This document shows positions 1 through 6,206 of a stretch of 16,429 nt of DNA, piece after piece (position 1 is the first letter of the stretch; each line of letters opens with the position of its first letter). Source of the stretch: Methanolobus sp. UBA118 (GTDB lineage: Archaea; Halobacteriota; Methanosarcinia; Methanosarcinales; Methanosarcinaceae); contig DACO01000094.1 of the NCBI GenBank assembly GCA_002508635.1, positions 1,196-17,624 on the forward strand, read 5' to 3'. The position numbers and the translations under genes are program-made. Under the pieces are notes generated by a model that worked only from the letters and a program-made list of their open reading frames with translations, did no database searches and was not told where the DNA came from.

Positions 1-449
1 TCAAAACCCATACATAAAGCGTGATATGCAATACCTATCTTCTCAGGGCTCGTTGAATGTGAGAAAACATTCAGGCGCGGATCTGTCTGGCTCCTGTTAT
101 GAATACCGGGGATCAGAACAGCAGGGATCCCCGAGTTCTTTATAGCATCAAAAACACGGCTACCACCACCGGTCTTTTTGCCCGCACCCTCTATACTCCT
201 GACACCCCTGTTTTCCACGGAACCGATACTCTCAACCGATGTGATGTCATCACCCATGGAGTAAGTGACTGCCATCATCCAGATATCATTTTTCCTGATA
301 TCGAATTTATCCTCGATGAGAGCTATAATATCGGATTCACTCATCGGAGCTATATCCTGTCTTGGGATTTCCAGTTTGCTGATCTCAGACCTCTCATCAA
401 GAAATGCAAAGCGCATTGCCGTTGTACCGTGATCGATTCCGATGAACAT
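1..449 (-). CDS. Methanogenesis marker protein 12, N-terminal part (5' partial view, cut by left window edge)
   Basis: The reading frame opens on the minus strand at ATG 447-449 and stays open to base 1, giving 149 codons without a stop, so the 3' end lies outside the window. The protein begins MFIGIDHGTTAMRFAFLDE, a phosphate-1-like loop of the ASKHA (acetate kinase/Hsp70/actin) fold, which together with the following sequence I recognise as the family called methanogenesis marker protein 12. Family knowledge: it is confined largely to methanogens and related archaea, and its biochemical role is not established; an ATP-dependent kinase-like or chaperone-like activity is only inferred from the fold. 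An in-frame ATG also exists at 459-461, but GGTG lies 6 nt before ATG 449, so I chose that start. It follows the DUF2103-like gene by 19 nt and is probably cotranscribed with it. Confidence 0.8.
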   Translation of the reverse strand, partial: MFIGIDHGTTAMRFAFLDERSEISKLEIPRQDIAPMSESDIIALIEDKFDIRKNDIWMMAVTYSMGDDITSVESIGSVENRGVRSIEGAGKKTGGGSRVFDAIKNSGIPAVLIPGIHNRSQTDPRLNVFSHSTSPEKIGIAYHALCMGF

Positions 450-468
450 AATAAGCACCATTTTTCAG

Positions 469-822
469 CTATTCAAGTATGAGCATCGAATTGAGCTCTT
501 CCATAACACGCTCGCCTTCGTCGGCAGTGCCTACGGTTGTGACTATCCTGAGTTCCTGTGAAGAAGTACCGTGTGATATAAGCATTCTCAGGTTTCCCCG
601 ATCATCCGGTCTGAGTATCTTTGCAGCTATTACTCCACCTGAACTACCTTTACCCTTCACGGTAATCACCGACGGGATGATCTTTTTGACCTCGGGATGC
701 TGGCTTATGAGAGTCACAAGCTTTTTTCCATGGCGGTTGCCAATGATAGTTGTATGTGAGCCACCAAGCTTGGTCTTTGCTTTGCTTACTCCGCTTCCTT
801 TTTGAGGGTGACCGGCATTCAT
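469..822 (-). CDS. DUF2103-like small protein (117 aa)
   Basis: A 117-residue basic protein. Around residues 19-26 it has the motif LGGSHTTI, followed by a KKL-V...HPEVKKI segment, a glycine/serine-rich loop (GKGSSGG, about 58-64) and a C-terminal ELR-VTTVG strand. This resembles the DUF2103 family of predicted metal-binding proteins found in archaea and cyanobacteria; the assignment is from memory of the family pattern, not a search. No CxxC cluster is visible, so any metal would have to be held by the His residues (H5, H22, H31, H42, H84). There is no Shine-Dalgarno match before ATG 820-822, but a TATA-like box is centred about 25 nt upstream, so the mRNA is probably leaderless. The gene ends 19 nt before the marker 12 gene, which it may drive. 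No function is claimed. Confidence 0.65.
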   Translation of the reverse strand: MNAGHPQKGSGVSKAKTKLGGSHTTIIGNRHGKKLVTLISQHPEVKKIIPSVITVKGKGSSGGVIAAKILRPDDRGNLRMLISHGTSSQELRIVTTVGTADEGERVMEELNSMLILE

Positions 823-842
823 TGGAGGAAATTACAATACGA

Positions 843-851
843 AATATAAAA
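843..851 (-). promoter_or_regulatory. TATA box for the DUF2103/marker 12 gene pair
   Basis: On the minus strand the AT-rich octamer region TTTATATTT lies with its centre about 25 nt upstream of ATG 822. Archaeal transcription starts about 25 nt downstream of the TATA centre, so initiation is expected at or next to the A of the ATG. Together with the absence of a ribosome binding site this predicts a leaderless transcript. Confidence 0.55.
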
Positions 852-872
852 TATTGGTGGTTGACAGATCTC

Positions 873-883
873 AAAAAAGAAAA
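873..883 (-). terminator. U-rich terminator after the ACT protein gene
   Basis: Thirteen nt past the stop codon of the ACT gene the transcript would read UUUUCUUUUUU with no strong hairpin before it. This fits the U-tract type of archaeal termination. It sits between the ACT stop and the next TATA box, so it separates the paaK-ACT unit from the DUF2103 unit. Confidence 0.5.
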
Positions 884-895
884 GGTCAGGGAAGA

Positions 896-1333
896 TCAGA
901 TCTGCTGAATATCCGCCATATCAATGAGCTTTATACCGGAATCAAGCAATACTTTGATAGCGGTTTCGATATCATTCACCCTTAGAATGAGCAATGCCTG
1001 TTCCGTCTTGGTGACAAAGGCATAGGCATAATCTATGTTGATGTTCTTCTCACCAAGGACATCCGCGATCTTGCCAAGACCTCCGGGCACATCCTCCATC
1101 TCAATACCAAGAACATTGGTTTCGGATACAGTAAACCCCGCATCATGCAAAACCTCGTGTGCTTTATCCGGTCTGTCCACCACCATTCTGATAATACCAA
1201 AATCACCGGCCTCGGCTATGGTGAATGCCCTGATATTAATACCTGCCTTACGGAAGTTGCTGGCGATTTTAGCAAGCCTTCCGGGCTTGTTCTCAGCGAA
1301 AAGGGAAATCTGCTTGATAATTTTGTCTTCCAT
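896..1333 (-). CDS. Tandem ACT-domain regulatory protein (145 aa)
   Basis: The 145-residue protein consists of two ACT domains and nothing else. Domain one covers about residues 8-72 (ISLFAENKPGRLAKIASNFR start, then the VDRPDKAHEVL helix); domain two covers about 74-142 (GIEMEDVPGGLGKIADVLGE start). The second turn motifs NKPGRL and DVPGGL are the usual ligand-binding loops between first strand and helix. ACT domains bind amino acids and control associated enzymes. The gene follows the phenylacetate-CoA ligase-like gene by 37 nt with a strong AGGTGG site 5 nt before ATG. This PaaK-ACT pairing recurs in archaea, so I infer that the ACT protein senses an aromatic amino acid or related acid and regulates the ligase or its pathway. 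The ligand is unknown. Confidence 0.85.
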   Translation of the reverse strand: MEDKIIKQISLFAENKPGRLAKIASNFRKAGINIRAFTIAEAGDFGIIRMVVDRPDKAHEVLHDAGFTVSETNVLGIEMEDVPGGLGKIADVLGEKNINIDYAYAFVTKTEQALLILRVNDIETAIKVLLDSGIKLIDMADIQQI

Positions 1334-1370
1334 GAAACCACCTGTTAATAAAATTATGTTTTATGCGATA

Positions 1371-2675
1371 TTATAAGTTCCTGTTGTCTGTCACTCTCTT
1401 GGCCTTACCCATGGAACGCGGGATTGTTCCGCTCTCTACCAGCTCGACCTTGACGGAGATGTTCAGGACACTCTTAAGAGCCGAAGCGACCTTCTTTTCC
1501 AGATCAATGATATCGTTTACCTTATCACTGAAAGCCTGGTCTGTCATCTCTATCTGGACCTTCATGACATCAAGCTCGTTCACCCTGTCCACAACTATCA
1601 TGAAGTGCTCGCCGACTTCGGGAATAGTCATGAGTACGGATTCGATCTGGCCGGGGAATACGTTGATACCACGTACGATAAGCATATCATCTGCACGTCC
1701 GAGCACACGCATGATACGTGGATGTGTCCTGCCACACTTGCACGGATCTTTGTTGATAACGGTTATATCACCGATCCTGTACCTGATCAACGGAAGTGCT
1801 TCCTTGAACAGTGTGGTGATAACGAGTTCACCTCTTTCACCTTCTTTTAGCTGCTCTCCTGTCTCCGGATCGATGACCTCTATGAGGAACTGATCAGCCC
1901 ATATATGGATTCCGTCCTGATACTGGCATTCTGTGAAAAGAGGACCGCTGAGTTCGGAAGTGCCGTAAATATCATAGGCCTTGATGCCTGTTGCCTGCTC
2001 GATCCTTGCACGCATTTCCTCGGACCAGGGCTCTGCACCGAATATACCCACACGCAGGTCAGTATCGTTCTCTATGCTGACATTTGCCTTCTCGGCTACC
2101 TCGTTCATGAACAGGAAGTATGAAGGAGTACAGGCAATTACACTTGAATTCAGGTCCTGTATCAGCTCGATCTGCCTTTCTGTGTTACCAGAGCTTGTAG
2201 GGAGTACGGTCGCACCGATCTCCTCGGCACCGTAATGGGCACCAAGACCGCCTGTGAACAGTCCGTATCCGTAGCCAACCTGGATGATATCTCCCCTTCC
2301 GACACCTATGGAAGTCATGGCCCTTGCAAGGGAAGTGGTCCACCCATCTATATCGTTCTTGGTATAACCCACAACAGTTGGTTTTCCTGTGGTTCCGGAT
2401 GAGACATGGAATCTTACGAGCTGTTCATTGGGAACACAGAACATTCCTGTAGGATAGGTGTCCCTGAGATCGCTTTTATAGGTGAAGGGAAGTTTTTTCA
2501 AATCATCCAGTGTCTGAATGTCTTCCGGCCTGACACCTGCTTCGTCAAATCTCTTTTTGTAAAAATCCGAATGCTGGTAAACATAATTCACCAGGTGTTT
2601 TAACTTCTTCTCCTGCATTTTTTCCAGTTCGTCAACCGGCATGCGTTCAATAAGTGGATTCCAGTACTCTAACAT
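1371..2675 (-). CDS. paaK: Phenylacetate-CoA ligase-like AMP-forming aryl-acid CoA ligase
   Basis: At 434 residues it has the length and layout of PaaK-type ligases. The ATP-binding loop SSGTTGKPT is at residues 92-100, the adenine-site motif YGTSE at 237-241, and the RYRIGD motif at 298-303. The C-terminal lid begins near GRADDML (327-332), and the hinge region carries CKCGRTHPR. Such enzymes convert an aryl acid, CoA and ATP into acyl-CoA, AMP and pyrophosphate in the cytosol. In methanogens arylacetates can be salvaged for aromatic amino acid synthesis through indolepyruvate oxidoreductase-type enzymes; linking this copy to that route is inference. A GGGTGAT ribosome site lies 5 nt before ATG 2673-2675. 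It sits 18 nt behind the DHH gene and 37 nt ahead of the ACT partner. True substrate (phenylacetate, indoleacetate or other) cannot be read from sequence. Confidence 0.85.
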   Translation of the reverse strand: MLEYWNPLIERMPVDELEKMQEKKLKHLVNYVYQHSDFYKKRFDEAGVRPEDIQTLDDLKKLPFTYKSDLRDTYPTGMFCVPNEQLVRFHVSSGTTGKPTVVGYTKNDIDGWTTSLARAMTSIGVGRGDIIQVGYGYGLFTGGLGAHYGAEEIGATVLPTSSGNTERQIELIQDLNSSVIACTPSYFLFMNEVAEKANVSIENDTDLRVGIFGAEPWSEEMRARIEQATGIKAYDIYGTSELSGPLFTECQYQDGIHIWADQFLIEVIDPETGEQLKEGERGELVITTLFKEALPLIRYRIGDITVINKDPCKCGRTHPRIMRVLGRADDMLIVRGINVFPGQIESVLMTIPEVGEHFMIVVDRVNELDVMKVQIEMTDQAFSDKVNDIIDLEKKVASALKSVLNISVKVELVESGTIPRSMGKAKRVTDNRNL

Positions 2676-2693
2676 TTTATCACCCGTTTTGGC

Positions 2694-3683
2694 TTATTCC
2701 GAATCTTCCTTTATGGCCTCGCAGATAGACGGATTCGGTTTTCCCTGAAGGATTGTACGAATCCTTTTTCTACATTCCTGTATTATGACATCCATATCCG
2801 CTACAACATCAATTCCCGCAGCACCTGCATGTCCTCCTCCGGTACCCTTGTAATTGGAACTTATATCTTCCATAATCTTACCAAGGTTCACACCGGAACT
2901 TACCGCATCACGTTTTGCCCTTCCGCTGACCCTTACGTTCCTGTCACGTGAAGTTCCGATAAGAGCAACATCGGCCCCGATGTTCAGGAACATAGAGGAT
3001 GCAGCACCACCAAAGGAATTCACATGGGAGTCAACGACCAGCCAGTCGTCAACACGCTCGATATTGGCCCTTGTAGCGCATTTGAGCATGGCAATACGCA
3101 TGGATATGTCCTGGGGTGTCGAGGCCATCATCTCAAGCACCTCCGCATATTCCACTCCGCTTGTCTCTATGATCTCCGATACGGTCCTGAATGTATCGGA
3201 CGATGCATGCTTGAAATGACCGGTATCCGTGATGATACCCGTAAGAAGACCAAGTGCTGTCCTGCGCATGATAGGGGCACCCATGATGCGCAGTATATCG
3301 AATACTATCTCTGCGGTAGAAGTTGCATGGCGATGCAGATAGAATTCAGCATTATCGATAAGTGCTGTAGTAGCATGATGGTCGATAACGCAATACTTAC
3401 CAAGTTTTATGTCATTCAATTGTGAACTGGTAGATGTGTCCACTACCAGTGTGATATCGTACTGTGATGGGTCGGGATTCTCCACCACATCTATATTAAG
3501 CTTATCAATAAGAAGCGAAGCAACACGGTTACAACCATCCACAAGACCGACTGTTCCTCCAACGGCCTCGGATAGTGCAAATGCACTGCTCACAGCATCT
3601 GGATCGGCATTACGATGACACAAGTAAAGAATATTTGAATAATCCAGAAGTCTATTGTAAAACTCCAGTTCTTCAACTTGCAT
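2694..3683 (-). CDS. DHH/DHHA1-family phosphoesterase (predicted nanoRNase/exonuclease)
   Basis: A 329-residue cytosolic protein with the full set of DHH metal-binding motifs: CHRNADPDAV (H23, D27, D29), VVDTS (D82), IDHHATT (D101, H102, H103) and TDTGHF (D153). A C-terminal DHHA1 substrate-binding domain has GTGGGHAGAAG (about 280-290). All ligands for two Mn ions appear present, so it should be active. Relatives hydrolyse short RNA oligonucleotides, pAp, single-stranded DNA or cyclic dinucleotide products; which applies here is open. Its position right after the exosome/prefoldin superoperon makes a role in finishing exosome-produced short RNAs attractive but unproven. The start ATG 3681-3683 follows AGAGGT at a 4-nt spacing. 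A 7-bp inverted repeat lies one or two bases upstream of that site. Confidence 0.85.
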   Translation of the reverse strand: MQVEELEFYNRLLDYSNILYLCHRNADPDAVSSAFALSEAVGGTVGLVDGCNRVASLLIDKLNIDVVENPDPSQYDITLVVDTSTSSQLNDIKLGKYCVIDHHATTALIDNAEFYLHRHATSTAEIVFDILRIMGAPIMRRTALGLLTGIITDTGHFKHASSDTFRTVSEIIETSGVEYAEVLEMMASTPQDISMRIAMLKCATRANIERVDDWLVVDSHVNSFGGAASSMFLNIGADVALIGTSRDRNVRVSGRAKRDAVSSGVNLGKIMEDISSNYKGTGGGHAGAAGIDVVADMDVIIQECRKRIRTILQGKPNPSICEAIKEDSE

Positions 3684-3693
3684 AGAAACCTCT

Positions 3694-3716
3694 GATTATC
3701 ACTATGATCGATAATC
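3694..3716 (-). repeat. Inverted repeat (7-bp arms) in the leader of the DHH gene
   Basis: GATTATC and GATAATC flank a 9-nt loop. In the minus-strand transcript the hairpin would end immediately before the AGAGGT ribosome site of the DHH gene. No U-tract follows, so it is not a normal intrinsic terminator. It might influence translation or mark an RNA processing site between pfdB and the DHH gene; it could also be chance in an AT-rich 61-nt spacer. Confidence 0.45.
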
Positions 3717-3744
3717 CGAGAAAGTCAGCAGTGAGAAAAAGGCT

Positions 3745-4098
3745 TTATTCTGCCTGATTCCCCATGGCCTGCTCGATTTGTTCCTGAAGTTGAGTAAAAC
3801 GCTTGGAGATACGATCTTCCTGCCTTGAGATGGACTGAAGCCTCAGGGTAAGTGTCTCGACCTTTTCCTGCATCTTGGAGACAGTCTCTTCCTTGTTGGC
3901 CTTGATCTGCAACTCGCCTACTGTCCTGTATATAACCGCATCATCAGAAAGCTTTTCCAGCTCTTCCAGTGCACGCTCTGACTCCTTCTGCAGGGACTCC
4001 ATCTGTGCTTTCTGCATCGCAAGCGATTGTGCCTGCTGCTGGACTTGCTGCAACTGTGCCAGTTGGTTCTGTATCTGTGGGGGTATTTGTGTACTCAT
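3745..4098 (-). CDS. pfdB: Prefoldin subunit beta (GimC beta)
   Basis: The 117-residue protein is a predicted helical hairpin. A Gln-rich N-terminal coiled coil (about residues 5-50, IQNQLAQLQQVQQQAQSLAM) leads to the short beta-hairpin region DDAVIYRTVGELQIKA (about 53-68), and a second coiled coil runs to the end. This is the standard beta-class prefoldin fold. Four beta and two alpha subunits form the jellyfish-shaped holdase that hands unfolded proteins to the thermosome in the cytosol. GGTGA lies about 7-8 nt before ATG 4096-4098. The location at the tail of the exosome cluster after pcc1 is widespread in Euryarchaeota. A 110-nt spacer with a U-rich tract and a TATA-like box precedes it, so it may be transcribed on its own as well. 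Confidence 0.93.
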   Translation of the reverse strand: MSTQIPPQIQNQLAQLQQVQQQAQSLAMQKAQMESLQKESERALEELEKLSDDAVIYRTVGELQIKANKEETVSKMQEKVETLTLRLQSISRQEDRISKRFTQLQEQIEQAMGNQAE

Positions 4099-4131
4099 TT
4101 GGTTTCACCTGGAATACCAATAAACCTGAAG

Positions 4132-4141
4132 TGATTTTAAT
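4132..4141 (-). promoter_or_regulatory. Possible TATA box for pfdB
   Basis: CATTAAAATC on the minus strand is centred about 39 nt upstream of the pfdB ATG. A start about 25 nt downstream would leave a leader of roughly 14 nt that still contains the GGTGA site. It lies in the longest spacer of the cluster (4099-4208), in which I find no short gene. Confidence 0.4.
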
Positions 4142-4191
4142 GTTTCCATAAGAGACGCGGTGATAAACGCAAATACGGAGTCAGCTTATGG

Positions 4192-4206
4192 CAAAACAAA
4201 ACAGAA
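4192..4206 (-). terminator. U-rich tract after pcc1
   Basis: Two nt past the pcc1 stop the transcript reads UUCUGUUUUGUUUUG. U-tracts without hairpins act as archaeal terminators. Its position between pcc1 and the proposed pfdB promoter suggests the main superoperon transcript at least partly ends here. Confidence 0.4.
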
Positions 4207-4208
4207 GT

Positions 4209-4451
4209 CTAGCTGTTGTCTGCAAGAGCTGATACTTCAAGAGCTACCTGTATGAGCCTCAGCCATGTGTTCAGTGTTGACCTCATGGAAATAAGATCAT
4301 CGGCTTCGACAATGAGATAAAGGTATGAGCCCTCAGACCTGAGATTGATACTTGACCTGTCGGTGACCTGAGACTCGATCTCAGGAAGCAACGACCTGTA
4401 TACGGATAATGCGGCATTGGTCTCAAAAACAGATTCGGTGACAAGCTTCAA
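4209..4451 (-). CDS. pcc1: KEOPS complex subunit Pcc1
   Basis: An 80-residue protein with the Pcc1 pattern: an alternating N-terminal strand, a helix around residues 16-29, INLRSEGSYLYLIVEADDL (about 35-53) and a C-terminal helix S-LNTWLRLIQVALEVS. Pcc1 is the dimerising subunit of KEOPS (Kae1-Bud32-Cgi121-Pcc1), which installs threonylcarbamoyl on A37 of ANN-decoding tRNAs. The start must be TTG at 4449-4451: an in-frame TGA lies two codons upstream and the next in-frame ATG is near the C-terminus. GGTGA sits 6 nt before the TTG. The start overlaps the stop of the Brix gene in a TTGA arrangement, implying translational coupling. Confidence 0.85.
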   Translation of the reverse strand: MKLVTESVFETNAALSVYRSLLPEIESQVTDRSSINLRSEGSYLYLIVEADDLISMRSTLNTWLRLIQVALEVSALADNS

Positions 4452-4909
4452 CTGTCATCACCATGGAATATCCTGTGCGATCTGATCTTCAGGGAGAAAA
4501 GTACTCTGTCGCTTTCTAAAAAATCTATCTGCTTATCTGATATGACAATCTTCTGAAGAGCTGAAGGATTTTCATCCATCTGAAGCAACTCAGATAATAC
4601 CGGAGCAAGCTCACCCTTCCCTTCCAGAGAAGTCTCTGCGGACCCGGGACTACAGTAGGGTTCATCGGAGGTCCATACTGACATGTAAATTGAGAGAACG
4701 CAGAAACCGTCCGGGTCATATACACTGATACTTCCGGGATTTCCGTGATACTCGCCAATAACCATGAGGGGGCTGGTGTCTGCATGATCCAGAACCTCGC
4801 CCATTCCCATTTTACCGCGATTGAAATAAGCGCAGTTGAAAAAAGATGCCAGTAACTTACACAGAGTACGTGTACTGGCTGAAGGTTTGCGAGAAGAAGT
4901 AATCAACAT
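4448..4909 (-). CDS. Brix-domain ribosome biogenesis protein
   Basis: The 153-residue protein begins MLITSSRKPSASTRTLCKLL, the hallmark opening of Brix/Imp4-like proteins (ITSSRKPS then R-T---L---L), and continues with a short globular domain, as usual for the single-domain archaeal form. Eukaryotic relatives (Imp4, Rpf1, Rpf2, Brx1, Ssf1) bind pre-rRNA and chaperone its folding in ribosomal subunit assembly; the archaeal protein is assumed to do the same. It lies 6 nt behind rpoP with no good ribosome site of its own and overlaps pcc1 by 4 nt, so its translation is likely coupled to its neighbours. Confidence 0.85.
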   Translation of the reverse strand: MLITSSRKPSASTRTLCKLLASFFNCAYFNRGKMGMGEVLDHADTSPLMVIGEYHGNPGSISVYDPDGFCVLSIYMSVWTSDEPYCSPGSAETSLEGKGELAPVLSELLQMDENPSALQKIVISDKQIDFLESDRVLFSLKIRSHRIFHGDDS

Positions 4910-4915
4910 TTACTT

Positions 4916-5053
4916 CTACTGAGCCTTGACGCGTTTGATTGATGTCGGACGCTCTTTGACAAGTATCCGGTGTCCGCAGTACGGACAGCGAATACCTGTG
5001 TACTCATAGTCGATCTCAACATTTCGTTTGCATCTGGTGCATTTGTAATCCAT
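4916..5053 (-). CDS. rpoP: DNA-directed RNA polymerase subunit P (Rpo12)
   Basis: A 45-residue zinc protein: MDYKCTRC opens the first knuckle (C5, C8) and CPYCGHR holds the second (C23, C26). The tail RILVKERPTSIKRVKA matches the conserved archaeal RpoP/Rpb12 ending, where a basic stretch contacts the Rpo3 side of the polymerase assembly platform. The start is ATG 5051-5053 with GGTGA just upstream, 7 nt after the eL43 stop. The stop TAG is at 4916-4918, 6 nt before the Brix start. eL43-rpoP-Brix adjacency is typical of euryarchaeal exosome clusters. The gene is short enough to be missed by simple ORF calling. Confidence 0.95.
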   Translation of the reverse strand: MDYKCTRCKRNVEIDYEYTGIRCPYCGHRILVKERPTSIKRVKAQ

Positions 5054-5060
5054 GCTCACC

Positions 5061-5375
5061 TTACTCTACTTTTTCTGCCTTTTCTGCTTTCTCTGCCTTT
5101 TCGGTGGCTTTCCTTACAAAACGTGCAACAGTCTTACCTACACTGGTCTGTGGAAGATAGGTACCGCCTGCAAATGTGTAGTCACACTTGCTGCATTTCC
5201 AGATACCTGTACCTACTCTGCCGACAGTCGGACGTGCACATCTTGCACACACATGTGGCATGCGCATCTTATATTCAAGATCCGCTACAAGTTTACGGTC
5301 CTTTCTACCGTAGCGTACACCAAACCTTCCTGCTGATCTGGATACACGTCCTTTTCTCGTATATTTTTTTGCCAT
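5061..5375 (-). CDS. rpl37ae: Large-subunit ribosomal protein eL43 (L37Ae)
   Basis: 104 residues, beginning MAKKYTRKGRVSRSAGRFGVRYG, with a four-cysteine zinc ribbon CARC (about 43-46) and CSKC (about 61-64), and the FAGGTY-PQT segment after it. All are standard eL43 features; the protein binds 23S rRNA near the E-site side of the large subunit. The C-terminus adds about 15 residues of an Ala/Glu/Lys repeat (KAEKAEKAEK), longer than the usual family ending and probably disordered or helical. GGAGAT lies 9 nt upstream of ATG 5373-5375. It sits 42 nt behind rrp42 and 7 nt before rpoP. Confidence 0.96.
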   Translation of the reverse strand: MAKKYTRKGRVSRSAGRFGVRYGRKDRKLVADLEYKMRMPHVCARCARPTVGRVGTGIWKCSKCDYTFAGGTYLPQTSVGKTVARFVRKATEKAEKAEKAEKVE

Positions 5376-5417
5376 GAATCTAATCTCCTTGAATCAAATG
5401 AATTATATTAATACTAT

Positions 5418-6206
5418 CTAGTTCTGGAGGTCCGAGAGATGAGCCTCACGTAGCTCGGCTGCCTTCTCACATGCCATTTCCACAGCCTTCAAAAGCTGTT
5501 CCTCCGTCAATGCACCGTCGCCGCTCTTCTGCATTCCGGAGATCGAACCGTCCTTATTTGAGACCACAGTGATCTTGGTATCACATACAGTCTCTTCGTC
5601 TAGTTCAGGATCTACCATCAGTGAGCCGCCAATGTTTATCACGGTAACTCCCAGAGGTATATCCTTGATAGGCATAGCAATGTCTTCACCCTTTCCTGCA
5701 CTTTCCGCAGGTATGGTAGTTGTTAACAGAGCTGCTATGGCACCCATGGAGGAAGCATCCTGTATGTTTCCGCCATTATTGAGCACATGGATGTCGATAA
5801 AGACCATCCATACTTCTTCTCCCTCCGTAATACACAACTTACTTAAATCAATTGCGCCTGATTCACGGACACCACGATCGGTCACCCTGGCCATCTCGAT
5901 GGCATTCTCCCTTGGAGGACCTGCCTCAAAATCAGGAGAAGCGATCGGATTGAGTTCGAGACTCGTTATAATGACACCTTCACCGGCTGAATCCGGGAAC
6001 GGAGTTCCGACCTGCATTTTTACTCCGACGAGTACTTCGGTATCACCATACTTGACCCATGCGGAGCCCTCGGCTTTATCGATAACATTTGTCTTAACTT
6101 CAATATCCCTTACTTCATCAAAAGCACGACCATCGGTACGTTTTCCCTTGAGCATAAGGTTGTAGATATAATCCCTTTTCAACACAGACATTACTTCATT
6201 GCTCAC
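5418..6206 (-). CDS. rrp42: Exosome complex subunit Rrp42 (RNase PH-like, non-catalytic)
   Basis: RNase PH-fold subunit that alternates with Rrp41 in the hexameric ring of the archaeal exosome, which degrades and tails RNA 3' to 5'. RDYIYNLMLKGKRTDGRAFD, LELNPIASPDFE, GPPRENAIEMARVTDRGVRESGAID, FIDIHVLNNGGNIQDAS and the late SGMQKSGDG are all typical Rrp42 motifs. It lacks the paired aspartates of the Rrp41 active site, so it is expected to be structural and RNA-guiding. I choose GTG 6204-6206 because GGAGGTGA lies exactly 5 nt before it; this gives 262 residues and an 11-nt overlap with rrp41. ATG 6189-6191, five codons later, is the alternative with a poorer ribosome site. The frame is open further upstream, but only through rrp41 sequence. 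Confidence 0.93.
   Translation of the reverse strand: MSNEVMSVLKRDYIYNLMLKGKRTDGRAFDEVRDIEVKTNVIDKAEGSAWVKYGDTEVLVGVKMQVGTPFPDSAGEGVIITSLELNPIASPDFEAGPPRENAIEMARVTDRGVRESGAIDLSKLCITEGEEVWMVFIDIHVLNNGGNIQDASSMGAIAALLTTTIPAESAGKGEDIAMPIKDIPLGVTVINIGGSLMVDPELDEETVCDTKITVVSNKDGSISGMQKSGDGALTEEQLLKAVEMACEKAAELREAHLSDLQN

Noticed and set aside
99..482. Plus-strand open frame of 127 codons at the left edge
   Set aside because: It is the reverse of the marker 12 gene, which is the real gene and runs off the window edge.
3694..3716. Inverted repeat after pfdB as an intrinsic terminator
   Set aside because: No U-tract follows it in the transcript; the T-rich tract next to the pfdB stop lies before the hairpin. 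It is kept only as a possible leader hairpin.
4099..4208. A missing DUF3194-type gene, often found between pcc1 and pfdB
   Set aside because: The 110-nt spacer has no open frame with a plausible start and is too short for it.
5402..5411. TATA-like TTAATATAAT before eL43 as a promoter
   Set aside because: A start 25 nt downstream would fall just before the ATG and remove the GGAGAT ribosome site; more likely an AT-rich spacer.
5569..6165. Long plus-strand open frame opposite rrp42 (198 codons), and similar ones opposite paaK (1363-1893), SBDS (8023-8673) and proS (15217-15639)
   Set aside because: They are antisense shadows of clearly conserved genes, have no ribosome site or family motif, and are rich in Ser/Pro/Cys as expected for reversed codons.
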